Positions 1-13,500 of a stretch of 64,000 bases of DNA are shown here, in pieces. Origin of the DNA: Mesocentrotus franciscanus. Lineage: Eukaryota; Echinodermata; Echinoidea; Camarodonta; Strongylocentrotidae. Made by a program: the position numbers and the translations under genes. The stretch is from NCBI GenBank assembly GCA_037976565.1, contig CP137668.1, forward strand, positions 2,996,261 through 3,060,260. Direction: 5' to 3'. Positions within the stretch are counted from its first letter, which is position 1. Each line of letters opens with the position of its first letter. Below the pieces are notes generated by a model. The model did no database searches. It was not told the DNA's origin and worked only from the letters and a program-made list of their open reading frames with translations.

Positions 1-1990
1 TTGGTATTATTCATACACTTGTTTTATACTTGTTTTATATTTTGTGTTGATTAGTCACATTCCGTGCCGACTGCAATGGCATTTTCCCCCTTTTTTTTAC
101 ATGACTGTGCCTTTAAATGACTCACATTTTTAATATAATCAAACAGTCAGCTCGGATTATTAGATGATTACCATTTATTTCATTTTGTTGAAAAACAATT
201 AAAGTATTTTCTAAAATTCCGACTTTTCTTGATTTGTTACCATGGTAGCGGCCTAGCGGTCACATGCGTCACGTACTTTATGGCAAACAGACTGATTACG
301 ATAGCTAAATGTCCTAGCAAACAGAAAATCATAATTTACAATTAGGAAAACATTTATTTTACTTTTTTTTAATTACTTTCACGGTTTTCTTATTACAAAT
401 ATCGTTTTTCACTGTTTCCATAGCAATAGTCATCTTTAAACATGACTGACACTTATAATATATTTCACTTTTGCATGATTATGATTATTTCTTTCTTTTT
501 TGTAATATGATATCTATAACATTTCCGAAAGGACGATAATTATAATTTTCTATTTCTATTTCGGTTGTAATCAAGTGAGAAGTTTTAAATGCATGATATT
601 GACATGCTTACAATGTGTTTTTAACTGTCTAAATAACAAATATCATCTTAAATCAATATCTACTCGAATTCGTTTATATAAAATATCACTTCGATCACCT
701 ACAAAGGAAAATCAAAATGAATATAAAAAGTACCGTAATAAATTGACTTCAATTATTCGTTTGTCACGTAAATTATACTATTGTAATAAAATTAAAAGTA
801 ATAAAGATAATAATCAATCATTATGGCAAACAATTAATGACATTATAGGGAAGAAAAAATGGATACTCGAAATGATATTGAATATAATGACAATGGGGAT
901 CACATTCAAAACCCAAATGATGTTGCTGAGGCATTCAATAAATACTTGGACCGGATTTAGCTTCCAAAATAATCAATATCTTTATTTAAAAAAATAATTC
1001 ACTTCATAGCTTCCCTGTTATCACATATCTTTAACTTATCTCTTTCCCATTGGATTTTTCCCGACCAACTAAAAATTGCGAAAATAATTCCGATATACAA
1101 AACAGACGAACAGTCTAGAATTACAAACTACCGACCAATTTCTTTATTACCAAGCATTTCGAAAATATTAGAAAAAATAGTATATAAACGATTATATTCT
1201 TTCTTAAATATGAATAACTTATTAATTCCTAATCAATATGGATTTAGAGAGAATCACTCTAGTGATTATGCTATTATACAATTATGTGACAAAATAACTG
1301 ATTCCCTCTCTAAAAAAGAACACATTGTAGGTGTTTTTATGGACTTATCGAAGGCATTTGATACCATGGACCATCGTATATAAATTCGTAAATTAAAAGT
1401 GTATGGTGTTAAGGGATTTTACTTTCTTGGATTGAAGACTATTAGCGTAATAGACAGCAATATGTTATTTTTTAAATCTAAAACATTAAATATTTCCACC
1501 GTAAAGTGCGGAGTACCACAAGGCCCTATCTTAATAGGTCCCTTATTGTTTTTTAAGTATATATGAATAATATTGTTAATGCATCACCACTCCTAACATA
1601 CGTTTTGTTCGCAGACGATACTAACGTATTTTATTCACATAAAGACTTAAGCATTCTTATTACAACCCTCAATTTAGAATTAAATAAATTATCATTTTGG
1701 TTCCAATCCAATAAACTCTCTTTACATATTAATAAGACTAATTGTATTTATTTCAAAAACATACACTCTAAACATGTACTTCATTATAATATTTTTATAG
1801 ATGACAACCCATAATTGAAAAAGAAGTTACAACATTTTTAGGTGTAATGATTGATTCAAATCTAACTTGGAATATTCATATTAACAACATTTGCATGTTA
1901 GTCTCGAGAGGCATAGGCATTCTATATAAATTAAAATATTATCTATCACAAAAGTTACTATTTATGCTTTACAATTCTTTCATTTTGTCA

Positions 1991-2392
1991 TACATGAATT
2001 GGCACCAATTTATCTGCAAGAACTAATCCACGAATACGTAATCTACGGTCATCTTCTCAATCAAACCTCATGTCTACTTCGGTGTCAACTCTTTCTTATG
2101 GCCATCGCTCTTTTCCAAAGCTTCTGCTGAACTTTGGATCAACTACCTTTAAATGTCAAAAACTGTCAAACTGTTAACCAATTCAAAACTTGTCTTAAGA
2201 CACACTTATTCAAAATTACTTTTAATGATTAACTTTAAATTCACATTGATGTGTATTTCATATGTATTGTAATTAGGTTTGTTTGTTTGCACTTTTTGTT
2301 TTGTTTAATATGTAATTGTTTATTAGTCTATTCTGTTTGTTATAGCGCTTAGAGACTTTGGTGGTTAGCGCTTTATAAGCAACGTTGTTGTT

Positions 2393-2424
<32 letters not shown>

Positions 2425-2425
2425 T
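1991..2425 (+). mobile_element. LINE 3' end nested in another LINE
   Basis: It encodes ELAPIYLQELI and NQFKTCLKTHLFK, ends with AGCGCTTTATAAGC and a TTATT/TA tail, and sits between two halves of a reading frame that rejoin (FILSY and CNIVWGN). It is a 5'-truncated insertion of a different LINE family. Confidence 0.7.
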
Positions 2426-3164
2426 CTTATTGTAACATAGTATGGGGTAATAGTAATAAGATGAAAATTATATTAATATATCGTCTCCAAAAGAAAGCAC
2501 TCCGTCTTTGTACACATTCACATTATTTAGCCCATACTGATCCAATATTTTATAAACTAAAAACATTACAAATCGTTGATATTCACATTTTTCAAACTGC
2601 AATCTTTATGTATAAATTTTGGATAAATACTATACCTTTGGCATTTCGAAATATGTTTGTTTACAACAGTAATATACATTCTTATCCTACACGATACTCA
2701 TCCGACTTTCATTTAACTAACCCAAAATTATTATGGCCTATAAGTCGATAAGACACCATGGCCCAGATATTTGGAATGCTTTACCCGACAATATTAAACA
2801 CACTGCATCTCTTTGTTCATTCAAAGCCTCGATGAAAAAATATTTAATATCCAAATATTCATTCACATTATAAGGGTCTTAACGGTTTTAATTGTTTGTT
2901 TATATAAATTAACTTTAGATGACCAGTCCATGAACAATACGAATCGAACACTCACTTCACCTGCACACACCCACTTGCACACACTTGCTATTTTTTCACT
3001 TTCTTTCCACTTTTTATTTAGATACTTTCTGAAAAAAATCTTTATAGGTGACACTCTATTTTCCTACATACTCCTATAAACAGCGTCATGTACCCCCTTC
3101 CCAGCTGCTACCGACTCAAGCATTCATGCTTATGATAGTTGGCCTCTGCATTTATCTCGATTGT

Positions 3165-3240
3165 TTGATTCTATATATATACATATATATATATATATGT
3201 GCATTTTGTGTGTGCGTGTGTGTGTGTGTGTGTGTATTTC
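3165..3240. repeat. TA and TG microsatellites
   Basis: A run of TATA units is followed by about 13 TG units in the LINE 3' region. Confidence 0.9.
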
Positions 3241-5218
3241 AGTTGGTACTTTTTATGTAATCAATTATATTACATACTATTATTGTTATTTGAATGTTTT
3301 GTATTTGATTTATCAATAAATGCAGAAACATCTGCACACAAAAAATAAATGGCATTTTCTCAAATTCACATGGTCTTGATCTGTTACCATGGTAATAACT
3401 CTTGTGGTCACATCCACCACCAACTTTAGAGCAAAATGCACATTCTGATAGCTCAGGGTCCTAACTTGGAAAGAAAATAATTTGAGATTATGTCTCAAGG
3501 GGTCTCAAGGGGCTTTTCAATTTAGCCCATGGACTAATACTGCTAATACCTGTGAGAATTGCCATATACATGTACGTTCCTGGTACGTTAAACGTACACT
3601 GTTGATTTTGCATATACAGTACGTGTACAATATGTATTTCACTCGAAATGCGCATCATGTAAAAAGACATTTATTCATTTGGGATAACATGAAATGACTT
3701 ATCCATCACATTATCTGATCATTTCTTTTCTGTGTGAGGCATAACAACATATATATATATATATACATGTATAAACAAGAACAGGGGTTTCAATATGCAG
3801 TGTTATGGTGTTTAAAAAAAACTTTGAAATATAGGTAGATTTTATAACCCCCATATTCTGAGAAAATTACACTTATGTTTCATTGCGCCATAAATAATGT
3901 ATGTAATATCCAACATTTAGAAGATACATATTTGGTCAAGAAATTAAAAATATTGATTTCGGGCATTTTTTCATATTTTGAGCAAAAAACTGACAATGAA
4001 GTAAAAACAAAAAATGCATCCACCCTTATCTCGTTCCTCAGTATTTTACGAAGAGTTTTTGAATGGATGCCTTGCATTACCCCCAAAATGCCATGGAATC
4101 TTTTTTCTAGAGTCTTTTTATATGTTTGGCTGGTTTATTATTGTATGTATTTTTGTATTTCTTTTCTCATCTTTGAATCTTGAATTATTTTTTTTTTTTC
4201 TTTCTTTTTTTCCAGGAACATAAATGAGTATAAAAAGTCCGGCTCACTTCAATTTTAAAGCATGTTTACTTTTTTATCAATTTTTCATCTTCGTGATTCA
4301 ATTATCTTGGCTTGAAGTCAAATCACTCAGTCGTCCGACCAGCTGATATACTTTTACAGCTCATGACGTTAACAATTCTAAGCTGAATTCATAAAAAGTA
4401 CATATTTAGTGCCACACACTGTCAACAAGTAGAAAATATAAATGAAACTAAATTAAAAAAAAAAAAAAAAATTTGACTTTTAAAAGTATCTTTGTATTTA
4501 TCATGCAGTTCATTCATTTGTCTATATTTAGTATCACTCAAAACAAAAATTTGAGCACACTGTGTGTACATGAACCAAGATTTTAGAACAGTCGTAATAA
4601 TCAGGTAGAAATGATAAATGTTATGACATTGAGAATTATTACTATGCTGCAAATTAATTATAGAAAGCCGATGTGCTAAGATAAATAAGAATCACAACAC
4701 CAAAACAATGAGCTTCAAAAGTGCTACAAAAATTACTTCGGTGGCTATGACCAGAATCAGCATGCAGCGAATTACGAACATGCAAATCAATGTTGAGAAG
4801 ACTTTTACCCGTTACCCGTCATAATTCTCAATTGAGGTACAGTAGTGGTCATCTTTTTACAGTTCATTCAGCCTTCTTCGATCGATATTCTTTCATCGTA
4901 TATAGACCTATTTTTATTTTTAACAAAGAATGAAGGTAGGCAGAGGGATTTTTTTGAGAGAGGGTAATTGGGAAGAATAGACAAAGATAGAGAAATAGAT
5001 TTAAAGACATACAGACAATGGATATAAGAAGGAAACAAAAGGAGTTATATTTATCATGCTAACAATAATAGTGTCATTTGATAAATTCAATAAACATGTT
5101 TGAAGTTTGATAATAACATATAATGATGTAAATATTATGCCATTAACGTTTTATAAATAAATTATATAAATTTAATTCCGTTCATTTTACATTGAGACAA
5201 TACACGCTTTCATATGTA

Positions 5219-5480
5219 GAGGTATTGTGGTTCAGTAGATAATTCTCTGGACTGTGGACAACGAGGTACGGGGTACGAAGCAGTGTCGCAGCATTAAAGC
5301 CTTCTGGCAAGACATTAATCTACATTTTGCCACACTCGACCCGGATTAGGTAAATTGGTACTCGGCAGGAATTGATTTCTTAAAATGCTAGAGCGCTGTA
5401 ATGGCAGCCATGCTAAAGCCGGGTTAATAATACTGAAGGGCCAGGAGTGTCAAGTCTGACAGACATGAGCGTTATACAAG
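5219..5480 (+). mobile_element. tRNA-derived SINE
   Basis: The head GGTATTGTGGTTCAGTAGAT carries an A-box-like block, and a degraded B box lies near 5270. The body includes TTCTGGCAAGACATTAATC, CCCGGATTAGGTAAATTGG and AAGCCGGGTTAATAATA, a type common in marine invertebrates. It is not a functional tRNA because the cloverleaf is lost. Confidence 0.65.
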
Positions 5481-6506
5481 ACTCCACTTACTCTCATATG
5501 TGGTAAACAGTAAGCCCCCTCCCCCCAAAAAAGGGGGAACCGCTAAACCAAAGGTAATTTTAAGAAAACTCTAAGATGTATGAAAATATTACTCACAAAG
5601 AGAAAAGCGTTTAGTATAACATGCAAACTGTGAAATTAGGGAAATGGAAGCTTTAAAAGATGATTATGCATGATTTCCATTGTGAGTTGATGTGCAATTG
5701 AAGAATCAGTTACTTAGAAAAGGGTGATTTCTACAAATTAGCAAATATTCCTCGAGCAATGAAAAAGCGTCCCTTTAATGATTCAAGATGGTGCCCATAC
5801 TGAATGATAAATACATATTCTGATGGTTTATTTTCTGCCTTACGTGTCCTTTGGAATATATCTTTCCCCATTATCAAAATGTAAGGTGCTCCTCACTTTG
5901 ATTCTTGTAGAAATATCACCAGACTGTCTGTTTTGCTCTTTTCAAAAGTTTCAGTTCTGAAAAATACTATAATCACTGTTCATAACAATTGTAAACCCAT
6001 TAAAGTACAAATATGCCCTTTTATCCTCACCATCGAAAATACATGTATCTCCACTTTCCTTTACGTTAGGATGGCAGTCAATTTGCCCTCATGATTAAAA
6101 GGAGCCCATGAAAATAATCTTCTCATTCGGTTTTATAGTTTGTGATACAAAGGTTTCCAACCATGTTGACTGACCTAAATCTAGCACAAATATACTTACA
6201 TATCATTTTCAAAAAATGCTGCTCAGTGAAGCGGTATGGATTAATGTATCAAAGTATCATTTGAAATAATATTACCTCTACTATATGAAAAGTAAGACAT
6301 CATATTTATATACTCTAATTTTTTTTACAATATCCGTTTGTTTTCGTTTTTTTCTTTCTTTCTGGGACGCACTGTATTAGTCCCATATATCAATGCTTTA
6401 CTTTTAAAACTGGCGGATTCTGGTCAAATCAGTCAGAGAAAAATATAAGAAGCATAAATCTATCTTGTGTAAGATTATAACTCCTAAATCTTATTTCACT
6501 TAAAGA

Positions 6507-6938
6507 TGAATTCCACCGTGATATTAAGTTGGTCTTACTAGAAACAGAAAAAAGAGGAAACAGTTCAGTGAAATTTTGATAAAAAACGATTAAAAATAAG
6601 AAAGTTATGAATTGTTCAAGGTGCGATCAATCAAACACAAATTGGCAACTCTGTAACGTATCTTGCGAGATCCCCTCCCATTTGCCCTGCGCCAAAAAAC
6701 TTTTTATGATGTATTTATTTCGTTATCAATAACTAAGAAAATTAAAAATTATGAACAGAGCAAATTGCAGAGGAGCTCCCAAGACACGTCACAGAGTTGC
6801 CAGTTTGTTTTATTTATCGCAACTTCAAATATTAATAACTTTCATATTTTCTATCGGATTTTGCTCTTACATTCAGTAATCTGTTTTTCTCATTTTCTGC
6901 TTCTATTAAAACCAACTTAATATCAGGGTTGATTTCCC
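6507..6938. mobile_element. Foldback element with arms of about 200 bases
   Basis: The left arm (GATATTAAGTTGGTCTTA onward) is the imperfect inverse of the right arm (TAAAACCAACTTAATATC), and similarity continues nearly to the centre, including TTGGCAACTCTGT and its inverse. It has no coding capacity and is a MITE-like hairpin just 3' of the AIG1/ADTRP-like gene. Confidence 0.75.
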
Positions 6939-7162
6939 TTTCAGTTGCTATCATGAAAAACTGTATAATAATCCAAAGGCGATTTTTGTGGGTTTTTTTT
7001 CTTCTCCTTTAAATAGAATTAATTTGATGATTAATGTTCGTTTTTTTTCGAAGGCTCGGTAATTCCAAATACACAACTTTCTTACAGGCCTTCTAATGAA
7101 TTCAGTAGTTTGGGTACAATATAGGATAACAGTACCTATTTCATTTTCGGAATTGAACCCTC

Positions 7163-7168
7163 TTTATT
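7163..7168 (-). promoter_or_regulatory. candidate polyadenylation signal of the AIG1/ADTRP-like gene
   Basis: AATAAA is present on the minus strand about 175 bases after the stop codon. The position is plausible, but AATAAA is frequent by chance in DNA this AT-rich. Confidence 0.3.
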
Positions 7169-7340
7169 TTCATAAAAATTATCCATTTTCATTTCGGAGT
7201 TTCGGGCCCTATTTCATTTTCAGAATAAAGAATCGTTGGCTATTTCATCTTCGGAATATGAACCTTTGGAATAACCTGACTGCACCTTCGGGAATAAGAG
7301 ATGTAAATCGTCATATCACTTCTATCCCCCCACGCCCCAT

Positions 7341-7503
7341 TTAATATTTACCATGAAAAGCGTTGATGCACAATTCGCCAAGAAAGTAGACCGGTATTGG
7401 TGTGACGGCACATACAACAATGAAGAGAGCAAACTTGAACCCAGAGAGGACCCGTAGAATTGGGTAGACCCAGATATCGACACCATAGCCTAACCAAAAA
7501 ATC
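7341..7503 (-). CDS. AIG1/ADTRP-like exon 5 and stop (residues 173-226)
   Basis: The TGTGTAG acceptor is followed by 163 bases ending in TAA at 7343-7341. The product includes YGVDIWVYPIL and a last hydrophobic segment with YFLGEL, both family hallmarks. The short end, AFHGKY, has no ER-retention KKxx signal. Confidence 0.92.
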
Positions 7504-10500
7504 CTACACATAAAAATGAAAGCAGAGCAAGTTAGATTGCTTAGGTTTTATTTCAAGTAGTAATCTAACACCAGAAAGATTTAATAACAAATATATTCCA
7601 TTTCATTATAAATATATTCTATAAAAGTTTAACACCTATAGCTCATTGAAGAAGTAGGCCTACTCTAATAAAAAAAAATTACTGTAGATTATGCTTATCT
7701 TTTTAGGGGATACGAGGTAATGAACTCTAAAGTACTTTCTCGTTTAGTTAGAGCTGGACATACTTGACTTTCATTAGTAATAGTGGTGTGCTATTAAATA
7801 TGTATCCGTGAACGTGTTCTATTCTGACTTAAACTTTACTGATCTACTGTATTCAACCATGATTAAAAGTAGTCGAAGTTGCCACGATAACTTATTTCAT
7901 AATGAAATATAGACTGAGCATTTTAACAAAATACTGAATGATAGAATAAATTCCGTTGACATCATATTCAATGGTAAACGCATACAAATTTAAACCAAGT
8001 ACAAGAATGATTTAAAATTAAACATTTATACATACCATGCCATGTAAAGTGCGGAGATGAATAGAAGACTTGTAATGCCAAGCGATCGGGATGGATATTT
8101 GTGTCGTACTAACCACATGTCAATTAATAAGATTGGTAAGACGTTTGTATGCTAATGGTGCAAATCATAAGGGGAAACAAATTGACAGAATCGATAAACA
8201 TGACCTTTTAAAGTAAAACATTCATCTACTTATGGTACTTACGGTCACACTATGACGTTTTAGAGAAACTTATAGCTAGCGTATGAAAAATCATGAAATA
8301 ATGTCAAAACGTCGGCATACGCCCCAAAAAACATCGAAAATTCTGCAGCATGAATAAATTGGGCGTATGCACAACGTATTGAACGTATACATATCGTATG
8401 TCTAACCTATTAGTAACCTATCACTAACTTATATGACAGCGTATGACAGCGAATCACAGCGTATGGCCAGCGCATGTCCAGCGTTCTCGACCTATGCCCA
8501 ACGTATGAGTAGCTTATGAGAAAACTATGCGTAGCGCTTGGCGTGTTGCCGAAGATCACGTGACGTTACTTCTAAATAACTTCAATAAATTACTTTACAT
8601 GCTTACAATTTGAAAAAACGCCTATACTACGCCAGTTGTACGGTAGAAACACGTTCAATAAGTTACTCCGTCGTCAGACATACGTCGAATACGTCTGAAT
8701 ACGTCAATATGCGTTGCAGATACGTCAGATATAGGTTAGATATAGGCTAGAAGTAAGTTACTCATAGGGTATCAATAACTGAATAAGTTAGCTGTACGGT
8801 ATACCTTCATGCCAACGTATGTCGACGTATGAGTTACCTACCTCAACGTATTTAACGTGTGTCTAGCTTATGTGTAACGTACGCCTAACGTATGCCTAAC
8901 CTATGAAGAGGACGTCGGCATACGCCCAAAAAATTTGAGAATGCACAAACATTTATTTCTGCCTCTGCGTACAACAACGTATGCCAGCTTATACCAGCGT
9001 GCATGCTTTTAACGTATACAACTTATACCAAACCTTCCCCTAACTTATGTCAACGTGCACTAGCGTGTTGGTGAAATTTGACATACGTTGGCATATGTTA
9101 CTGCTATACGCTATAGTGTGACCGCACTGACCGGGCCATTAAACCGCTCTCGACTTACTGATGAAGTATATGAGTACCCTGTAAAAACAGGGAGATCTCT
9201 ACTCCCATAACCTTGAGCGGCTTATATGGAGGTTTGACTTGAGCAGAAATACTTATCATGATATATAATTATATTATACAACACCTACGTAGATCCTTGT
9301 CATTTGATTGGAGGATTGATGGTCACATGATATTCAATAAATAACACTATTGCACGACCGTGCGTTTTTGGTTATATTCGCCGTGCATTTTTGGTTATAT
9401 GCAGACTGCGACGCGTACGTACCTCTCTGCCCTGTACGTATCCCATTGTTAATTAGCTGCGCGCATCTGACGCGAAGGCAATCTGAATGTAATCCAGAAG
9501 GCCTGACTCCAACTTTAATTTATCTTTAATATAAGGAGCAAAGCATAATTTGTTGAAAGATGTTGTATAAAACAAATAATGAATGTTTTTCATTCGTTCA
9601 ATAGTGCGAATATTTTCATGAGTTGAAAGATTAACGTTCTATTCAACGAGGCGTCAGCCGAGTTGAATAGAATTAACGTTAATCTTTCAACTCATGAAAA
9701 TATTCGCGCTATTGAACTCATAAGCATTCATTATTTGTATATTATATATATATAATCATATATAAAGCGCTTCATAAAACCAAACTATTGTTAGCAATGT
9801 TCTTACCCCTATCATGAAATGAAATCAATTAAAATAGTGGTTGTGTTTTCATTACTTAGGTGTCATAATTACCAAATTATTACTACTTAATACTGGAACT
9901 CTTTGATTGAAACAATGAATTATTTCGAACTTGTATGCGCATTCCCTCTGATGGATTTACTAGACATAGAAATGACATGTATATTCAACGTAATATATAT
10001 TTTGCCATTTTCCAAGATGCTACGAACATGCGATTCTTTTATGAATTGATAAGTCGTCTAGGCGTTTTGACAGCAAATCTCACACTGCTGATATCTTTCC
10101 TGACTTCTCCAAGGCTTCTCATTTTTATAAACTTTCTTATTATCAATAATTATGGCTTTCATGGAAGGGTTTTGGAGTGGTTCAAAGTTACCTGTCTAAC
10201 AGGACTCAACTTGTCGCTATTAAAACTTATAATTCAAACATACAACATATTATTTGTGGTGTACCCCCAAGGTTCCCTTTTGGGTCCCTTTCAGTTCATC
10301 CTCTACATCAATGACTTTCAAAACTCATCCTCTATACTCTGTTTTCTTCTCTATACAGATGATACAAGTATTTTCTATACTCATGATAATCCCTAAATTC
10401 TTCTCAATACTTTGAATAATGAATTACAATTCGTATGTGATTGAATACAGGCAAATAAGTTGTCCCTTTATATAATATTTAATAAATATGTTACTTACTT

Positions 10501-13500
10501 TACCTGGTCAGCTTTTAATGAATGGTTATTTTTCTAAGATAGATTCTACAAAATGTCTTGATCTTCATATTGACTGTATATTATCATGGAAAGTCCTCCC
10601 TGATTTCTTATATGTAGTCTTTTATCATTATTCCCCCCTAATATTTTACTAACCTTATATTCTACGTTATTGCTACCCTACTGAACTGATCAAATATCAG
10701 AAATGTGTATAAAACGAAAATATAGTGGAATATTTATGTAACAAGTGATATGCCCAAAGTTTTCATTACTAGTGTTAGTAAAAAAAAAAAAATTATAAAA
10801 TTCAATCGCACCCTACCATCACAATGTTAGAAAATATCGTTTATTTGCTAATTTAGGTTAAAACACATTGTAAGAATGTCAATATATGTAAAGAAAAGAA
10901 AGGCAACGACAAAAAAAAATGAAACTAATTTTAAAAACTGCTCAATAAAATTTTTCATAATTTAAATGATGACTTTCTGTTTTCTAGGACCCTCGGATAT
11001 GACCATCTGTCTCGTTGCCAAAAAGTAGGTGATGGACGTGAGCGCTCGGCAGTTTAAATGAAAACGAATCAAGAAATATTGGAAATTTAAAGGAATACTA
11101 TGATTTTCAACAACCTGAAACAAAGGGTATGCATCTAATGATATTAGCTGCCCGTTTGATTATAACTAAAATTTGACGGAAAACGGAATTTTAATGAAGT
11201 AGTTATCTTTGAACCCCCAAAAAAAAAAAAAAAAAAAAATGAAATGTAAATAAGCAATACAAAATATTAGAAAAAAAACAGAATGACAAACGATGATACA
11301 TGTTTGTTATCTAGTATCCTCATGTATCAGAATATGCTTGTTTTTACGTAAAGTTGGTGGTGGATGCGACCACCATGGCCGTTACCAATTTGAATTTTAT
11401 AAATACCACATATAATATCTATAATTGAACGATAAATATAACAACAAATGTTATCATCTAAGTTTGCGTAATTTTAGCTTCAAGTTTGATTGCAATCCAA
11501 TCTGAGCCATTTAAGGTCATGATACTGTAGAAAAATCTGTTGTTTTTAGTACTGACAAACGTATTGTAACAAATTATATAATTTGGAAAAATATCAATGT
11601 AACTGATTGATATGAAAAAGAAATAGCAGTGTCTGTGTACAAGAATTTCCAACTGGTTACTTAATTCAAGTCCAGATCCAGAAGATTGTTTTTCAGGTAA
11701 TAGTCATGTCTGATAGAGCAGTTGCTATGACACCTCATTATTGCAGTATTACTTTGATGTGTTACCAACTATATCTCAAGGTATAATCTTTAGGGAAAAA
11801 AATCTTAGCAACGATGGTTGCTGAATTTGAGCAAGAATCTTTTTGCCATTGCTGCTCTTCAATACAACCGTGGCATGGAGTGGCAATTCACTCTTTCAGG
11901 ATTCATAATTAGGGATCACTTCGTTTTAGAGTTGATTCCACTCCAAATTAAAATGGAATCAACAAAAAGTAGCAGTTTGAATTAATTTAAGACAAAAAAG
12001 ATGATATGTTAATTTTTACATAACGGAGGGATTGTCTTTTGGCTGCCACAATGGAACAATATACAATAAAACTTGGTATATTACCTCAACGCGAACTTAA
12101 TTGGGAAGAAGAGAACGTTTACATGCACAGAGTATTGTATAACGTTTAGTAGTGAATATATTTCATATTTTTTATCATAAAAAAGGGTCAACCTTTATAT
12201 AAGGATTATGTTTCCTTTCAGGTTGCAACCTATTCAGTTTATTTTATGTCCTTGTCCAATATGTTCTTAATGTGTATTTTATGTTGTATAGCTGATTGTG
12301 ATATGAAATGTTGTCGTTTTAACTGAATGAAATAAAATTGAATAGAATTGAATTGAATTGAATTTTGTCCGTTATCGTTATCAATTCTTCATGACAAAAA
12401 ACTAGATTTAATATTTTTTAACCATATTTACTCGCCTTACAGTGAAATCTAAGATGGGTCAATATCGCATGAAAAACACGAATGATAATAATACTCTTTA
12501 TTCATAGCGGTTGATGCATCGGCGCTATTGATCAGTCGCTATTATTGTTCCCGACTCTTACGTTGCCAAAAAAGCAGACAAATAACAGAATGTTAAACAC
12601 GGTTCTAGGACACCTACCCCCTGGACAACCACCCCCGGATAACCACCCCTAGGATAACCACCCTCAAGGACAACTACCCCCTAGGACAACTACCCCCGGA
12701 CAACCACCCCTAGGACAACTACCCCCTAGGACAACTACCCCCGGACAACTATCCTAGGGGGTAGTTGTCCGGGGTTAGTTGTCCTAGAGGGTGGTTATCC
12801 GGGGGGTGGATGTCCATAGGGTAGGTGTCCGGATACGGTTAAACACATGACTGTGAAAATTTGGTCTACTTTAGCCAGGGTATACATGTATAGCCTCCTG
12901 CATGCTCTGCATTCGTTATTACTTCCCCGTTCCTACGTACACCTGGGTCGAGAGGGAATATGTGGACAAAACACCATGCCCAAGGATGTTAGCGGTAGCA
13001 CTGATAAGGAACAAACCTTTTTGTATGAGAGTCTAATATTATTTTATGTAGTGTCACATGGCAATCACAAGACAGATAAATTCATTAGTACCAGGTTTTA
13101 TCATTTTGAAGAAAACTGAATTTGATGATGCATGTGCCCTAGCTTTCGCACCCCCCACCTTCAGGAGCTACGTCAGTGACTTAGAACGTTATCTATTTTA
13201 TTCCAGACAGTAGGTTGTAGTGACCAAATGCCACGATTTTTAACTTTTGCATGTATAAAAACGTTTTACGGGTTTCATGCATTGATGTGTGCATGTTTAG
13301 TACGTATTGCTTTCCAATTTTAAAAATGGCGATAAGGGAGACTTAAAGTTAAATGGTAAAACCCCTTCGAGGAGTTCTACAAGGTCTTACAAGTATTTTA
13401 AAAAAAGAAACTGGAAACAAGGATAATGAAGTAAATACTTGTTTTAGCTACTGTTTCCCAGGTTTGCAATTGGATGATATCTTGAGGTTCATGATTTACC

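Larger units (their letters stand above)
575..3330 (+). mobile_element. CR1/L2-group LINE relic
   Basis: Pieces run in order: the endonuclease-RT linker (575-960), RT with NYRPISLLP and VFMDLSKAFDTMDH (1080-1380, ending in a stop), a FADDTNVF catalytic motif (1605-1630), and the C-terminal end with LQKKALRLC and a SIRHHGPDIWNALP stretch (2461-2870). Several stops and frameshifts show it is dead. Another LINE end is nested at 1991-2425. Confidence 0.85.
1..4250 (+). repeat. Long dispersed repeat, copy I (split by a LINE)
   Basis: 1-570 matches about 15231-15760 and 3340-4250 matches about 15740-16990. The middle is a LINE insertion at about 575-3330. The unit has a recurring block of about 100 bases: CCATGGTAAC, GGTCAC, CACCAACTTT, then GATAGCT and GGTCCTA. 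No coding is recognised in it. Confidence 0.7.

Noticed and set aside
12604..12836. CRISPR-like array
   Set aside because: The units are nearly contiguous, invert midway, have no unique spacers, and this is a eukaryotic genome.
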